11,578 nucleotides of DNA from Mycobacteriaceae bacterium (GCA_019242135.1 JAFAWC010000062.1:1-11578); one strand, 5' to 3'; shown: positions 1-8,259, numbered from the stretch's first letter. Translations and numbers: made by a program. Notes: a model not told the origin generated them from the letters alone.

Positions 1-197
1 TGCAGGGCCGGGCGGCGGTCGCGACCGCCGCCGCGCTCGTCGGAATCGTGTTGCTGTGCACCGGTGTCATCGTGGGACTGCTGTCGGGCGGGCCTCCGCT
101 GCGTCGGGCGTTGCGCCAACTGCTCATCGGCTTCGGCGCCGCCGGAATCACCTATCTGCTGGGTCTGCTGTTCGGCACGGCCGGCGGTTGGCGCTAG
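1..197 (+). CDS. VIT1/CCC1-family membrane protein, C-terminal fragment
   Basis: The frame is open from the window edge (first full codon at base 3) to TAG at 195-197 and gives the last 64 residues of a membrane protein. Two hydrophobic segments are visible: one of about 20 residues (ALVGIVLLCTGVIVGLLSG), and a second after a basic turn (RRALRQLLIGFGAAGITYLLG). The RxALRQLLIGxGAAxxTYLxG ending is typical of the VIT1/CCC1 (vacuolar iron/manganese transporter-like) family, which exports Fe2+ or Mn2+ across membranes. Family membership rests on this C-terminal signature alone. The cytosolic metal-binding part and the first helices lie outside the window, so metal specificity cannot be judged. 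The 75-aa gene follows after 9 bp and could be co-transcribed. Confidence 0.7.
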   Translation, partial: QGRAAVATAAALVGIVLLCTGVIVGLLSGGPPLRRALRQLLIGFGAAGITYLLGLLFGTAGGWR

Positions 198-206
198 CCT
201 GCAACG

Positions 207-434
207 ATGAGCGCGACGAACGACCGCCAAGGGATATCGGAGGTAGCCGAGCAGTCTGGCTGGCAGCGCAGGCAGCTCGACCGCATCGACTTCTACCGGC
301 GAGGCGCCCGCGAGGTGGAGGTGCTGTTCACGGCCGACACTCTCAACGGCGGCACCCTGTACGAGGACTTGCACCTGTTGACACACACCCGCGAGAAGGC
401 GACGGTCGAAGGCTGGCTGACCAGGGCGATGTAG
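207..434 (+). CDS. Small conserved-type protein of unknown function, 75 aa
   Basis: ATG at 207 is 9 bp after the stop of the VIT-like gene, and the frame closes with TAG at 432-434. The predicted protein is acidic-to-neutral and soluble, with no signal peptide or membrane segment. Its middle (residues about 20-60: RQLDRIDFYRRGAREVEVLFTADTLNGGTLYEDLHLLTHTREKA) looks like a structured alpha/beta domain, not a chance translation, and third codon positions are G/C rich. I do not recognise a named family; many small mycobacterial conserved hypotheticals look like this. No convincing Shine-Dalgarno is visible before the ATG, so it may be read by coupling to the upstream gene. It ends 3 bp from the convergent SDR gene. 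Function unknown. Confidence 0.65.
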   Translation: MSATNDRQGISEVAEQSGWQRRQLDRIDFYRRGAREVEVLFTADTLNGGTLYEDLHLLTHTREKATVEGWLTRAM

Positions 435-437
435 CCC

Positions 438-1427
438 TCACACCGCCTCGGCCAGCGCTGCCAGCGTCTGCGCGGAGGTGTAGGTCGGCCGCCAGCCCAG
501 ATCCCTTTTGGCCTTCGTGGTGTCCATCACCACCGACGTGCGGGCGACGTGCAACCACTCCAGGTCCGACGGGACGAACGGTAACCGGGAGATCGCCGCC
601 GACGCCGCGGACGCCGCGGCGGCCGGCACCTTGACCGGCCTGCCGCCCAACGCCTTCGCCACATCCGACATGGTGATGAGCCCGTCGGCGGCGATGTTGT
701 AGGCACCCGGCGGAGCAGGCGCTGTGCTCGCCAGCGCGATCGCCTCGGCCACGTCGTCGTGGTGGACGAGCTGCAGCGGGATCCCGGGATCCGGGACCAC
801 CGGCTTGAGCACGGGGATCGCCTTGGTGACTGAGCGCACCGGCCCGGGCAGCTGGTTCCACGGCATCGCATCGGCCAGCGCGGGCGCCTTCGGGCCGGCC
901 ACGATGCATGGCCGCAGCACGAAAACCTCCAGGGATGAGCCGGCGGTGACCTCGGCGAGCGTCGCCTCGCAGGCCGCCTTCTGCTCCGAGTAGTAGTGCT
1001 CGGGCGACCCGCGCGGCGGCACGTCCTCGGTGAGTGGCACCGGATTGTCGGAGTGGTAGCCGTACGCGGCGACCGACGAGGTGTACACCAGCCGCCGAAC
1101 ACCCGACCGTTCGTGTGCGGCGACCGTCGCCTCGAACACATTGCGCGTGCCGGCCAGATTGATCCGCGCGCTCTCTTCGCGCGAGCCCATGATGATGAAC
1201 GCCAAATGAACGACGACGTCCGCGTCGGCGATCAGCGCCTCGACCGCATCGCGGTCGAGGATGTCGCCCTGCCGATACGCGGTCTTCGTCCACCCGTACC
1301 GCCCGGGATCAAACGGCCGCCGGGCCATCCCGTTGATCACCTCCACCGCCGGTTCACGCTCGAGCGCCGTGACGGCCGAGACGCCGATTTCGCCGGTAGG
1401 GCCGGTGACAGCCACAGTGAGTCCCAC
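438..1427 (-). CDS. NAD-dependent epimerase/dehydratase (extended SDR), 329 aa
   Basis: The protein begins with a Rossmann beta-alpha unit carrying the extended-SDR nucleotide motif TGPTGEIG (residues 8-15, GxxGxxG). It continues with VVHLAF (about 72-77), a YTSS segment supplying the catalytic serine (about 115-118), and the active-site pair Y146-xxx-K150 in YSEQK. These features place it among NAD(P)-dependent epimerase/dehydratase/3-beta-hydroxysteroid dehydrogenase-like enzymes. They catalyse hydride transfer on a sugar nucleotide, sterol or similar hydroxyl/keto substrate in the cytoplasm; the substrate cannot be read from the sequence. The start is GTG at 1427-1425, supported by an AAGGA Shine-Dalgarno seven bases upstream (1435-1439 on the plus strand). 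It is transcribed divergently from the tgs2-like gene across 68 bp, so the two may share a regulatory region. The length is normal and no lesion is seen. Confidence 0.88.
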   Translation of the reverse strand: MGLTVAVTGPTGEIGVSAVTALEREPAVEVINGMARRPFDPGRYGWTKTAYRQGDILDRDAVEALIADADVVVHLAFIIMGSREESARINLAGTRNVFEATVAAHERSGVRRLVYTSSVAAYGYHSDNPVPLTEDVPPRGSPEHYYSEQKAACEATLAEVTAGSSLEVFVLRPCIVAGPKAPALADAMPWNQLPGPVRSVTKAIPVLKPVVPDPGIPLQLVHHDDVAEAIALASTAPAPPGAYNIAADGLITMSDVAKALGGRPVKVPAAAASAASAAISRLPFVPSDLEWLHVARTSVVMDTTKAKRDLGWRPTYTSAQTLAALAEAV

Positions 1428-1463
1428 TCTGTCATCCTTCCCCGCAGCGGCTCACCGTGAAAC

Positions 1464-1469
1464 TAGGAT
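1464..1469 (+). promoter_or_regulatory. Candidate -10 element (TAGGAT) for the tgs2-like gene
   Basis: TAGGAT fits the relaxed mycobacterial -10 pattern TANNNT. It lies 26 bp before the start codon, which would leave a short leader containing the Shine-Dalgarno GAGGGAG (1483-1489). No good -35 hexamer is seen at the expected distance, so this is only a guess within the 68-bp divergent gap. Confidence 0.25.
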
Positions 1470-1495
1470 GGGTCAACAGTCCGAGGGAGTGTGCG

Positions 1496-2857
1496 ATGCA
1501 GCTGATTTCACCGACCGACAATATCTTCCTGCTGGGCGAATCCCGCGAGCATCCCATGCACGTCGGGGGACTGCAGCTGTTCGCCCCTCCCGACGATGCC
1601 GGGCCGGACTTCGTGCGGGACGCCTACGAGGCGATGCTCACGTGCTCCGACGTCCAGCCGACGTTCCGTAAGCATCCGGCGTTCTTGGGCGGAATCACCA
1701 ACGTCGCATGGACCGAGGACAAAGACATCGAGCTTGACTACCACCTGCGGCGCTCCGCGCTGCCCGCACCCGGGAAGGTCCGGGATCTGCTGGAGCTGAC
1801 CTCGCGTCTGCACGGCAGCCTCCTCGACCGCCACCGGCCGCTGTGGGAGACGCATCTGGTCGAGGGTCTCGACGACGGCAGGTATGCGATCTACGCGAAA
1901 ATGCACCATTCGCTGCTCGACGGGGTGTCCGCGCAGCGCCTCATGCAGCGGGCGCTGACGCCCGACCCCAACGATGACGAACTGCGCGTGCCCTGGACAC
2001 TCAAGCCTCGTCGTCGCAACGCCGCCGGCCCCCTCCCGTCTGTGCTGCAGACATTGACGCGTACGGCGGGATCCATTGCGGGCCTTGCTCCCTCGACATT
2101 GTCGCTCGCGCGGGCGGCGCTGGTTGAACAGCAGCTGACGCTGCCGTTCCGCGCGCCCAAGACGATGTTCAACGTCCGGATCGGCGGAGCTCGACGCGCG
2201 GCGGCACAGTCGTGGTCGTTGGAGCGCTTCAAGCGTGTGAAGGCTGCGGCTGCCGGCGTGACGGTCAACGATGTGGTGCTGGCGATGTGCGCGGGCGCGC
2301 TGCGCGCCTACCTCATCGAGCAGAACGGCCTACCGGAGACGCCGTTGGTGGCGATGGTGCCGGTGAGCCTGCGCACCGAGAAGGACACCGACGGCGGCGG
2401 CAATATGGTCGGCACCATCCTGTGCAACCTCGCCACCAACCTCGAGGATCCGGCCAAGCGGCTGGCCGCGGTTCACGCCTCGATGAGCGACAACAAGAAG
2501 GTGTTCGCGCAGCTGCCCCAGGTCCAGCAGTTCGCGTTGTCGGCCTTCCTGACCGGTGGCCTCGCGTTTTCGCTGTTGCCCGGGTTCGTCGCCACCGCGC
2601 CGCCGCCGTTCAACATCGTGATCTCGAACGTGCCCGGGCCGCGCGAACCCCTGTACTGGAAGGGTGCTCGGCTCGACGGCAGCTACCCGCTGTCGATCGC
2701 CCTGGACGGGCAGGCGCTCAACATCACGCTGACCAACAACGCCGAGAACCTCGACTTCGGGCTGGTCGGGTGCCGGCGCAGTGTGCCGCACCTTCAGCGG
2801 CTGCTCGGCCACCTCGAGGATTCCCTGAAGGACCTCGAACGCGCCGTCGGCGTCTAA
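1496..2857 (+). CDS. tgs2: Wax ester synthase/diacylglycerol acyltransferase (Tgs2-like), 453 aa
   Basis: This enzyme of the WS/DGAT family transfers an acyl group from acyl-CoA to diacylglycerol or a fatty alcohol, making triacylglycerol or wax ester at the inner membrane. The active-site motif HHxxxDG is present as HHSLLDG (residues 137-143) after the PLWETHLVEGL strand (about 115-125). The second conserved block VNDVVLAM lies at about 257-264, and the C-terminal NIVISNVPGP motif at about 373-382. Length is typical of mycobacterial Tgs proteins. ATG 1496 is chosen over an upstream in-frame ATG at 1457 because a good Shine-Dalgarno (GAGGGAG, 1483-1489) sits six bases before it and the protein then begins MQLISPTDNIFLL, the usual family N-terminus. 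The symbol is an inference from the adjacent Nudix gene, recalled as the tgs2/Rv3733c arrangement in M. tuberculosis; other Tgs paralogues are possible. Confidence 0.9.
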   Translation: MQLISPTDNIFLLGESREHPMHVGGLQLFAPPDDAGPDFVRDAYEAMLTCSDVQPTFRKHPAFLGGITNVAWTEDKDIELDYHLRRSALPAPGKVRDLLELTSRLHGSLLDRHRPLWETHLVEGLDDGRYAIYAKMHHSLLDGVSAQRLMQRALTPDPNDDELRVPWTLKPRRRNAAGPLPSVLQTLTRTAGSIAGLAPSTLSLARAALVEQQLTLPFRAPKTMFNVRIGGARRAAAQSWSLERFKRVKAAAAGVTVNDVVLAMCAGALRAYLIEQNGLPETPLVAMVPVSLRTEKDTDGGGNMVGTILCNLATNLEDPAKRLAAVHASMSDNKKVFAQLPQVQQFALSAFLTGGLAFSLLPGFVATAPPPFNIVISNVPGPREPLYWKGARLDGSYPLSIALDGQALNITLTNNAENLDFGLVGCRRSVPHLQRLLGHLEDSLKDLERAVGV

Positions 2858-2899
2858 GGGATGTCGCCGACCACCCCAAAACCCGCGGACGGGTAGCGG

Positions 2900-2938
2900 A
2901 TGAAGCAGAGCGGACGCGAGGAGCAATGAGGCAGAGCG
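2900..2938 (+). repeat. Imperfect 13-bp direct repeat with a 9-codon leader ORF overlapping the Nudix start
   Basis: ATGAAGCAGAGCG (2900-2912) recurs with one mismatch as ATGAGGCAGAGCG (2926-2938), 26 bp further on. The first copy opens a nine-codon frame (MKQSGREEQ) whose TGA at 2927-2929 overlaps the Nudix start codon as ATGA. The GAGGAG Shine-Dalgarno of the Nudix gene (2918-2923) lies inside this mini-frame. Whether the leader is translated is not known. Confidence 0.45.
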
Positions 2939-3405
2939 CAGGCCTCCTGCCGTACCGGGTCCGCGATGGCGTGGTCGAGGTCCTGATCGGCCATCCCGGC
3001 GGACCGTTCTGGGCCAGAAGAGACGACGGCGCGTGGTCGGTCCTCAAGGGCGAGTACACCGACGATGAAGACGCGTGGCTAGCCGCCCAGCGGGAGTTCA
3101 CCGAGGAGACCGGACTTGCACCGCCAGGCGGCCCACGCATCGACTTCGACCCCGTGCGCCAGCCCAGCGGCAAGGTGCTGACCGCGTTCGCGGTGCACGG
3201 CGACCTCGACGTCACCGATGCGCGCAGCAACACCTTCGAGATCGAGTGGCCGAAGGGATCGGGCCGACGCCGCGAGTTCGCTGAAATCGATCGCGTGCAA
3301 TGGTTTTCGGTGGCGCAAGCGCGCGGCAAACTACTGGCGGGTCACCGCGTGCTACTCGACCGGCTGATGACCCATCCGAGTCTGTCGGGCCTGCGGGAGG
3401 AATAG
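2926..3405 (+). CDS. Nudix hydrolase, 159 aa
   Basis: The protein carries a perfect Nudix box, GX5EX7REUXEEXGU, at residues 42-64 (G42, E48, R56-E57, E60-E61, G63). This forms the Mg2+-binding loop-helix-loop that hydrolyses nucleoside diphosphates linked to another moiety. The N-terminus (SAGLLPYR, then HPGGPFWARRDDGAWSVLKGEY) is the conserved layout of a small bacterial Nudix group with a PGGPFW-type strand before the box. The substrate (mutagenic dNTP, dinucleoside polyphosphate or other) cannot be assigned. ATG 2926 is chosen for the GAGGAG just upstream and because the domain begins immediately after it. It is 68 bp downstream of the tgs2-like gene on the same strand, probably in one transcript. 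It ends directly against the stop of the convergent lpqH-like gene (TAG followed by CTA). Confidence 0.9.
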   Translation: MRQSAGLLPYRVRDGVVEVLIGHPGGPFWARRDDGAWSVLKGEYTDDEDAWLAAQREFTEETGLAPPGGPRIDFDPVRQPSGKVLTAFAVHGDLDVTDARSNTFEIEWPKGSGRRREFAEIDRVQWFSVAQARGKLLAGHRVLLDRLMTHPSLSGLREE

Positions 3406-3873
3406 CTACGGGCAGGTCACTTCCATCGTGAAATCATGCGTCGGGATCGGGGCCGTCGGGTTGGACATATCGGGCATCGCTCCTACCGCTGCCGCCTTGC
3501 CCGTGATCGTGTACTTGCTTCCGTCTTTGTTCAGCGTCGCGTCGCCACCGGTCATGGTGTTGCCCTTTTGGTAGACGAGCTTCTGCCCGTTGAGCACAAG
3601 CGCAACTTGCTGCACGTCGTTCCCCGTGATCTGCGCGCCCATGGCGGTGTTGGGGTCGCCCTGGTTGCCGAGTGAGATCTGGGTGGCCTGCGCCGACGTT
3701 TCGCAACTGACGGTGCCCTGGATGTTCTGATCCTTCCCGTCGATTGTGACTTTGGCCGAGCCCTTGCCGACTGAGGCGCACGTGCTACCGCTGCACGCCT
3801 TGTTACTCGAACAGCCAACCATTCCCGCAACAACAATGACCGCACCGGCTGCGGCCACGAACCCTCGCTTCAC
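3406..3873 (-). CDS. lpqH: LpqH family (19 kDa antigen-like) lipoprotein, 155 aa
   Basis: A short basic N-terminus (MKRG), a hydrophobic stretch and a lipobox MVGC (residues 18-21) mark a type II signal peptide, with lipid attachment at C21. The mature part has family hallmarks close to M. tuberculosis LpqH as remembered: TIDGKDQN (about 44-51), a following GTVSC, KDGSKYTITGKA, and a C-terminal EVTCP. The two late cysteines are expected to form a disulfide. LpqH proteins are surface-exposed, immunogenic cell-envelope lipoproteins without enzyme activity. GTG at 3873 is preferred over GTG at 3876 because the AAGGAG Shine-Dalgarno (3880-3885) is then six bases away, not three, and the product begins MKRG as in known LpqH. 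Two further cysteines in the linker (C27 and C32) are unusual. Confidence 0.87.
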   Translation of the reverse strand: MKRGFVAAAGAVIVVAGMVGCSSNKACSGSTCASVGKGSAKVTIDGKDQNIQGTVSCETSAQATQISLGNQGDPNTAMGAQITGNDVQQVALVLNGQKLVYQKGNTMTGGDATLNKDGSKYTITGKAAAVGAMPDMSNPTAPIPTHDFTMEVTCP

Positions 3874-3879
3874 CACGTT

Positions 3880-3885
3880 CTCCTT
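3880..3885 (-). promoter_or_regulatory. Strong Shine-Dalgarno (AAGGAG) deciding the lpqH-like start
   Basis: Read on the minus strand, AAGGAG is followed by AAC and two adjacent GTG codons. The second GTG has the better six-base spacing, which sets the start of the lipoprotein at 3873. Confidence 0.7.
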
Positions 3886-3926
3886 TGTTGCCGTGATCCG
3901 TCATGGTTGGCGGACCATCGCCAAGC

Positions 3927-3956
3927 AGTATGGTGTTTGCCCTATCCGCAGGTCAT
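3927..3956 (-). promoter_or_regulatory. Candidate promoter for the lpqH-like gene
   Basis: On the minus strand, ATGACC (3951-3956, matching TTGACA at four positions) is followed after 18 bp by CATACT (3927-3932, matching TATAAT at four positions). This lies in the 105-bp gap between the two lipoprotein genes, about 50 bp upstream of the start. It suggests the downstream lipoprotein can be expressed separately from the upstream paralogue. The call rests on hexamer resemblance only. Confidence 0.33.
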
Positions 3957-3981
3957 GGGTTTGGGCGAAAAAAACGAATGC

Positions 3982-4422
3982 TCAGCAGTTGGCTTTGACC
4001 TCGAAGTTTGCCGTTGCCGGCTGGTTCGGGTTCGCGTTGTTGGCGCCCTGGGCTGTTCCGTTGACCCGGAAGGTCGTGCCGATCATGGTGGCGTTGGCTT
4101 TGCCGATCTGGGTCCCCCACACACTGCCGGTGAAGTCGCCGACATTGGTGATTACCACCGACCTGGCGGTGACCGTGCCGCCGGTGTCGACGACGACGGT
4201 GACTCCCGACTTGTCGTCGCCGGTCTTTATGGTGTGGGTCCAGCCGTCTTGCGTGCATTCGACCGCACGGGTGGTGCCGCCGGTTTGCCCGTTCACCGTT
4301 ACCTGCGCGGTCATCGGCGCCAGCGAACCCGGTGGCTGAGGCGAATCGGTGGGTTTCGACGAGCATGCGCCGGCGACGGCGCAGACTGCGGCCACGGTTA
4401 CGACAACCAATCTCTTCTGCAC
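3982..4422 (-). CDS. Second LpqH family lipoprotein, 146 aa
   Basis: Starting at GTG 4422, the product has a basic N-terminus (MQKR), a hydrophobic core and a lipobox-like AGAC, giving a lipid-carrying cysteine at residue 20. A short proline-rich linker (KPTDSPQPPGSLAP) follows. The mature domain then has the LpqH-like pattern of short beta strands, with one cysteine early (RAVEC) and one as the very last residue (KANC), probably a disulfide. Similarity to its neighbour is low but the architecture matches the LpqH/19 kDa family (beta-sandwich, about 120-residue mature part). A longer frame to ATG 4509 exists but would add 29 non-hydrophobic residues before the signal and run across the tgt start, so it is rejected. 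A GAGGTG four bases upstream of the GTG could serve as ribosome binding site. The role is presumably envelope-surface; function unknown. Confidence 0.8.
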   Translation of the reverse strand: MQKRLVVVTVAAVCAVAGACSSKPTDSPQPPGSLAPMTAQVTVNGQTGGTTRAVECTQDGWTHTIKTGDDKSGVTVVVDTGGTVTARSVVITNVGDFTGSVWGTQIGKANATMIGTTFRVNGTAQGANNANPNQPATANFEVKANC

Positions 4423-4450
4423 CGCACACCTCGATTCCGCTTCACCTACT

Positions 4451-4460
4451 CGAAGCTTCG
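4451..4460. repeat. Perfect 10-bp palindrome between divergent lipoprotein and tgt genes
   Basis: CGAAGCTTCG is identical to its reverse complement. It sits near the middle of the 58-bp gap between the lipoprotein start (4422) and the tgt start (4481), where a dimeric regulator could act on both genes. No known operator was matched. Confidence 0.5.
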
Positions 4461-4468
4461 GCAATTGA

Positions 4469-5722
<1,254 letters not shown>

Positions 5723-5726
5723 GACT

Positions 5727-6963
5727 ATGCCGATCCAGGCCACGCCGACTCCGGCCGAATCCCAGGCATTGTTGGTTCAGCTGCTCGATCCGTCCACCCG
5801 CGCGGATCCCTACCCGGTTTACCGGCAGGTCCGCGAGCGCGGACCCCTGCTGATACCGCCGGCCAACCTCGTCGTGTTCAGCTCGTTTTCTGACTGCCAC
5901 GAGGTGCTGCGCCATCCCGCCTCGGCCAGCGACCGGCTCAAATCAACCGTTGCACACCTGAGATCGCCGCGGGTGCCGAGCCGAGGCCGTTCGGCATGCC
6001 GGCCTTCCTGTTCCTCGATCCGCCCGATCACACCCGGTTACGCAAGCTGGTCAGCAAAGCGTTCGCGCCGAAGGTGGTCAAAGCACTGGAGCCGTACATC
6101 AGTTCGCTGGTGGGCTCGCTGCTCGACCAGGTCACCGAGCGCGGCGGCTTCGAGGTGATCGCCGATCTGGCCTATCCGCTCCCCGTGGCGGTGATTTGCC
6201 GGCTGCTCGGGGTCCCGATGGAAGACGAACCGGAATTCAGCCGGGCGTCGGCGCTTCTGGCGCAGTCGCTGGACCCGTTCATCACGTTCACCGGTGAGCT
6301 GCCCGACGGATTCGACGAACGGATGCAGGCCGGGCTGTGGTTGCGCGGATATCTTCGGGACCTGATCGAGCGGCGCCGCGGCGAGCCCGGTGATGACCTG
6401 ATGTCCGGGCTGATCGCGGTGGAGGAGGCCGGCGACCAGCTGACCGAGGACGAGATCATCTCGACGTGCAACCTGTTGCTCATCGCCGGACATGAGACGA
6501 CGGTGAATCTGATCGCCAACGCGATCCTGGCGATGTTGCGCGCGCGGAAGCAGTGGACCGCGCTTGGCGAGCACCCGTCACGGGCGGTGGCGGTGATCGA
6601 GGAGACCCTGCGCTACGACCCGCCCGTGCAGCTGATGGGGCGCATCGCGGGCGAGGAGATGGTGATCGGCGACGTCACCGTACCCAAGGGCGATGTGATG
6701 ATGCTGCTCTTGGCGGCCGCCCAACACGACCCCGCCGCCAACGAGCGACCCGACGAGTTTGACCCGGATCGGGAAACGATCCGGCCCTGGCTTTCGGGCA
6801 CGGACCCCACTTCTGTCTGGGTGCCCCCCTCGCGCGACTGGAAGCCGCGGTCGCGCTGTCGGCGGTGACGGCGCGCTTCCCCGCCGCACGCCTGGACGGC
6901 GAACCGGTGTACAAGCCGAACGTCACATTGCGCGGAGTGTCGTCGCTGCCGGTCGCGATCTAG
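5727..6963 (+). pseudogene. Cytochrome P450, disrupted by two single-base deletions
   Basis: All P450 landmarks are present but spread over three frames. The frame from ATG 5727 gives the N-terminus up to about base 5955. After loss of one base (between about 5949 and 5962) the protein continues in another frame with FLFLDPPDHTRLRKLVSKAF, the I-helix oxygen-binding motif AGHETT (about 6485-6502) and the ExxR motif ETLR (about 6602-6613). A second lost base near 6785-6788, where the family has a His-Leu pair, moves the heme-binding motif FGHGPHFCLG (6793-6822, cysteine codon 6814-6816) into a third frame that runs to TAG 6961-6963. Restoring the two bases gives 412 codons, the normal length. 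As it stands the frame that contains the I-helix stops at 6868 without the heme cysteine, so no working enzyme is expected. CYP family and substrate unknown. It lies 4 bp after tgt, probably co-transcribed. Confidence 0.88.
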
Positions 6964-7838
6964 GGCCGGGCGGGGTAGATCCACGGCTCGCGGGGCAGCC
7001 CGGTCGCGTCGAACTTTTCCAGCAGCTCGCCCAGGCTGCCCGACGGCCAGCCCAGTGATGCGGATATTTGTCTGATCGCGCCCTGGACCCCGATCCCGGC
7101 CAGGGTGATCGCTCCGTCGCGCTTGGCCAGCCGCCGCCCAGCGACGTCGAGCACCAGCGGCACGTGCACGTAGGCCGGTTGCGGGTAACCGAGCACGTCG
7201 GCGAGGTAGGCCTGCCGAGGGGAGGACGCCAGCAGATCGTCACCGCGCACCACCTGGTCCACGCCCTGGGCCGCGTCATCGACGACCACCGCGAGGTTGT
7301 AGGCCGCGACCCCGTCGCCGCGTCGCACCACGAAGTCATCGACCACGCCGGTGTAGTCCCCGTGCAGCAGATCGTGCACGGTGTACCGGCTGGCGCCGGC
7401 GCGCAGCCGCAGCGCGGGCGCTCGCCCTATCGCCGCCGCGCGCGCCTGCCGTTCGGCAGTCGGCAGGTCGCGGCACGTGCCCGGATAGGCGCCCTGGGGC
7501 GCATGGGGTGCTCGCGGCGCCTGCTGGATATCCCTTCTGCTGCAATAACACTCGTAGAGCAGGCCGCGCCGGGCCAACTCGGCGATCACCACGTCGTAGC
7601 GTTTCCGGTGCGCGGTCTGCCATTCCGGCGGCTCGTCCCAGGTCAAACCGATCGCCGCGAGGTCGGCAAGCTGCGCCGCACCGACGTCGGGGCGGGCACG
7701 GTCGTCAAGGTCGTCGATGCGGATCAGAAAACGCCGGCCCGTTGACCGCGCGAATAACCATGCCAGTACCGCGGTCCGCAGATTGCCGATGTGCAGCCCC
7801 GCCGACGGGCTGGGCGCGAACCGACCCGCCGGGCTCAT
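6960..7838 (-). CDS. gluQ: Glutamyl-queuosine tRNA(Asp) synthetase (GluQ-RS), 292 aa
   Basis: This is a shortened glutamyl-tRNA synthetase with a catalytic core but no anticodon-binding domain. GluQ-RS activates glutamate with ATP and attaches it to the cyclopentene ring of queuosine-34 in tRNA-Asp. The class I signature HIGN is at residues 16-19 after FAPSPSAG. The glutamate-binding RIDDLD is at 40-45 (IEDLD in most relatives). A zinc site is formed by C97, C99, Y118 and C122, and a KMSKS-like loop RLAKRDG is at 236-242. At 292 residues it fits GluQ-RS, not full-length GltX (about 470-490). The ATG at 7838 gives the family N-terminus. It lies 16 bp downstream of the 121-aa gene on the same strand and its stop overlaps that of the P450. 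It depends functionally on tgt, 1.2 kb away on the other strand. Confidence 0.92.
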   Translation of the reverse strand: MSPAGRFAPSPSAGLHIGNLRTAVLAWLFARSTGRRFLIRIDDLDDRARPDVGAAQLADLAAIGLTWDEPPEWQTAHRKRYDVVIAELARRGLLYECYCSRRDIQQAPRAPHAPQGAYPGTCRDLPTAERQARAAAIGRAPALRLRAGASRYTVHDLLHGDYTGVVDDFVVRRGDGVAAYNLAVVVDDAAQGVDQVVRGDDLLASSPRQAYLADVLGYPQPAYVHVPLVLDVAGRRLAKRDGAITLAGIGVQGAIRQISASLGWPSGSLGELLEKFDATGLPREPWIYPARP

Positions 7839-7854
7839 AGCCGGTGAATCTAGT

Positions 7855-8220
7855 TCAGCGCTCCCACGGCGCCTCGTCGCCCATTTTCTCGTAGTACTTC
7901 GCCAGGTGGCTCTTCACCCGGTCGATATCGTTTTTCGGCAGGTCGACGCCCCCGCGAGAGCCCTGCATGATCGCCCCGGCCGCCATCACGCCGCGCGGCA
8001 CGGCTTCGAGTTTGCCACCCACCACGTCGGCAATCAGCAGTTTGTACGCCGTGAAATTGTCCTTGTTTTCGCTGTCGTACCAGATGTGCGCATCCCGGTA
8101 CTTCTCATTCGGCTGGTCCTCGGCGCCTGCCCACTTCCGGACGCGTTTGTCCGCCGCGGTGCCATCCCACTTGCGGTCGCGGTCCGCCAGCGGCAGATCC
8201 TGAAACGTTGTCACAGACAT
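7855..8220 (-). CDS. Small protein resembling a phage prohead-protease-associated domain, 121 aa
   Basis: The ATG at 8220-8218 gives a compact soluble protein. Its visible landmarks are RKWDGTAADKRVRKWAG (about 16-32), YRDAHIWYDS, then FTAYKLLIADVVGGKLEAVP (about 56-75), GVMAAGAIMQGSRGGVDLP, and a C-terminal helix ending LAKYYEKMGDEAPWE (107-120). The pattern of WxG..A..R.., then aYKL.iaDv..GkL.aVPr.v.AA, then yY.kMg..PW recalls regions found in phage proteins near or fused to HK97-type prohead proteases and in stand-alone bacterial relatives. This is from memory and was not searched. A longer frame upstream overlaps ligC on the opposite strand and is not credible. No clear Shine-Dalgarno is visible, so it may be leaderless. 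It probably heads a two-gene unit with gluQ (16-bp gap) and diverges from ligC across 54 bp. Role unknown. Confidence 0.75.
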   Translation of the reverse strand: MSVTTFQDLPLADRDRKWDGTAADKRVRKWAGAEDQPNEKYRDAHIWYDSENKDNFTAYKLLIADVVGGKLEAVPRGVMAAGAIMQGSRGGVDLPKNDIDRVKSHLAKYYEKMGDEAPWER

Positions 8221-8259
8221 GCATTCGGCGTGCCCGGTGGGGGCCGGCGGTAAACGTTG
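8203..8259. repeat. Pair of AAACGTTG direct repeats in the ligC / 121-aa divergent region
   Basis: AAACGTTG occurs at 8203-8210 (inside the first codons of the 121-aa gene) and at 8252-8259 (16 bp before ligC), 49 bp apart. The AACGTT core is itself palindromic, so each copy could be a half-site or a full small operator. No known factor was recognised. Confidence 0.35.

Noticed and set aside
343..1293. Long minus-strand frame (316 codons) overlapping the SDR gene in another frame
   Set aside because: Arg/Gly-rich translation typical of high-G+C shadow frames; the SDR frame on the same strand holds all motifs.
3968..3984. T7 tract on the minus strand just after the second lipoprotein stop, possible intrinsic terminator
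   Set aside because: No convincing stem precedes the T-run; it may weaken transcription but is not called as a terminator.
8208..8231. TTGTCACAG near ligC as a RecA-independent damage promoter (TTGTCRGTG-N8-TANNNT)
   Set aside because: Two mismatches in the first half and no TANNNT at the required distance.
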